Source: Clostridiales bacterium UBA6386 (GTDB lineage Bacteria > Bacillota > Clostridia > Oscillospirales > Oscillospiraceae). Taken from it: a DNA stretch of 54,697 bases. Below are positions 54,516-54,697 of the stretch, piece by piece (the first letter of the stretch is position 1; the number at the start of each line of letters is the position of its first letter). The position numbers and the translations under genes are program-made. Location of the stretch: NCBI GenBank assembly GCA_002437585.1, contig DJQM01000016.1, forward strand, positions 19,726 to 74,422, written 5' to 3'. Below the pieces are notes generated by a model. It searched no databases and was not told the origin of the DNA. It worked only from the letters and a program-made list of their open reading frames with translations.

Positions 54516-54697
54516 ATGACAATCTATCTTGACACCGATTACAAGTGCCACACCGCCCCAGGGGACGGCCTGACCGCCGTGGAAACGGACTATTTTGACG
54601 GCAAGTGTGCCGCCTACGTCGAGGGCTACCGCTTTGTACCTGCGGGTGCAAGCTGGACACGCCCGGACGGCGTGACTTTTTCCGGCGAAATGGTCTG
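54516..54697 (+). CDS. Tail-region protein, partial (runs off the window)
   Basis: ATG 54516 follows GGAGGTG. The 60 visible residues (TIYLDTDYKCHTAPGDGLTA, EGYRFVPAGASWTRPDGVTF) are a short beta protein that commonly follows fibre genes in Firmicute phages. The frame is open at the edge. Confidence 0.65.
   Translation, partial: MTIYLDTDYKCHTAPGDGLTAVETDYFDGKCAAYVEGYRFVPAGASWTRPDGVTFSGEMV

Overview
The window reads as chromosome of a GC-rich, spore-forming, anaerobic Firmicute, probably an Oscillospiraceae-type Clostridium relative from the gut, carrying most of a temperate siphovirus. The host assignment is inference. It rests on a SpoIIE-type phosphatase, a monomeric [FeFe] hydrogenase, a PBP5-like sporulation/cell-wall carboxypeptidase, an NPxTG-anchored surface protein, strong GGAGG ribosome sites, and a family of ATTGCG-type intergenic palindromes.

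Host part (1 to about 15,600). In order: the end of groEL; a D-Ala-D-Ala carboxypeptidase (minus); a MATE exporter; a group-B-like [FeFe] hydrogenase; a DegV lipid-binding protein (minus); a CDF cation exporter; a wall-anchored surface protein (minus); a minus-strand operon of CYTH protein, DnaQ-like exonuclease and PLP aminotransferase; divergent spoIIE; a 160-nt near-continuous palindrome; and a methyltransferase-like protein fused to a His-rich segment. The intergenic gaps hold several copies of a small palindromic repeat that I do not see in the prophage.

Prophage (about 15,597 to beyond the right edge). The left end is a 3' fragment of a tRNA-His gene next to a tyrosine integrase, so the phage integrated in tRNA-His and the intact tRNA should lie past the right end. 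The lysogeny/accessory block follows. It holds a possible small RNA opposite int, a complete type III toxin-antitoxin module (three exact 36-nt RNA repeats, a terminator, and a ToxN/AbiQ endoribonuclease), a truncated KilA-N gene, a lone full-length type I-C-like CRISPR repeat, a DUF4160 pair, a CI/LexA-like repressor with its operators, and Cro. Next come three compact modules of opposing small genes with strong minus-strand promoters, an antirepressor, small early genes and a Spo0A C-terminal-domain protein. The replication block holds a P-loop ATPase, an SSB-like protein, a DUF927 protein, an iteron-rich candidate origin, a helicase, a VRR-NUC nuclease, a helicase-methyltransferase fusion and a PAPS-reductase-like protein. 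An ArpU-like regulator and a HicAB toxin-antitoxin pair come before the late genes.

The late genes follow the siphovirus order: terminase, portal, minor capsid protein with a toxin-like C-terminus plus small possible immunity gene, scaffold, major capsid, connectors, tail tube, two tail chaperones joined by a candidate -1 frameshift site, a moron with its own promoter and terminator, tape measure, tail tip and fibre genes. Lysis genes and the right attachment site are not in the window.

The strongest items for follow-up are the solitary CRISPR repeat as a possible RNA anti-CRISPR, the type III toxin-antitoxin module, the iteron origin, the two genes that appear to start at AUC/AUU, the triple antiparallel small-gene modules, and the capsid-linked toxin/immunity candidate.
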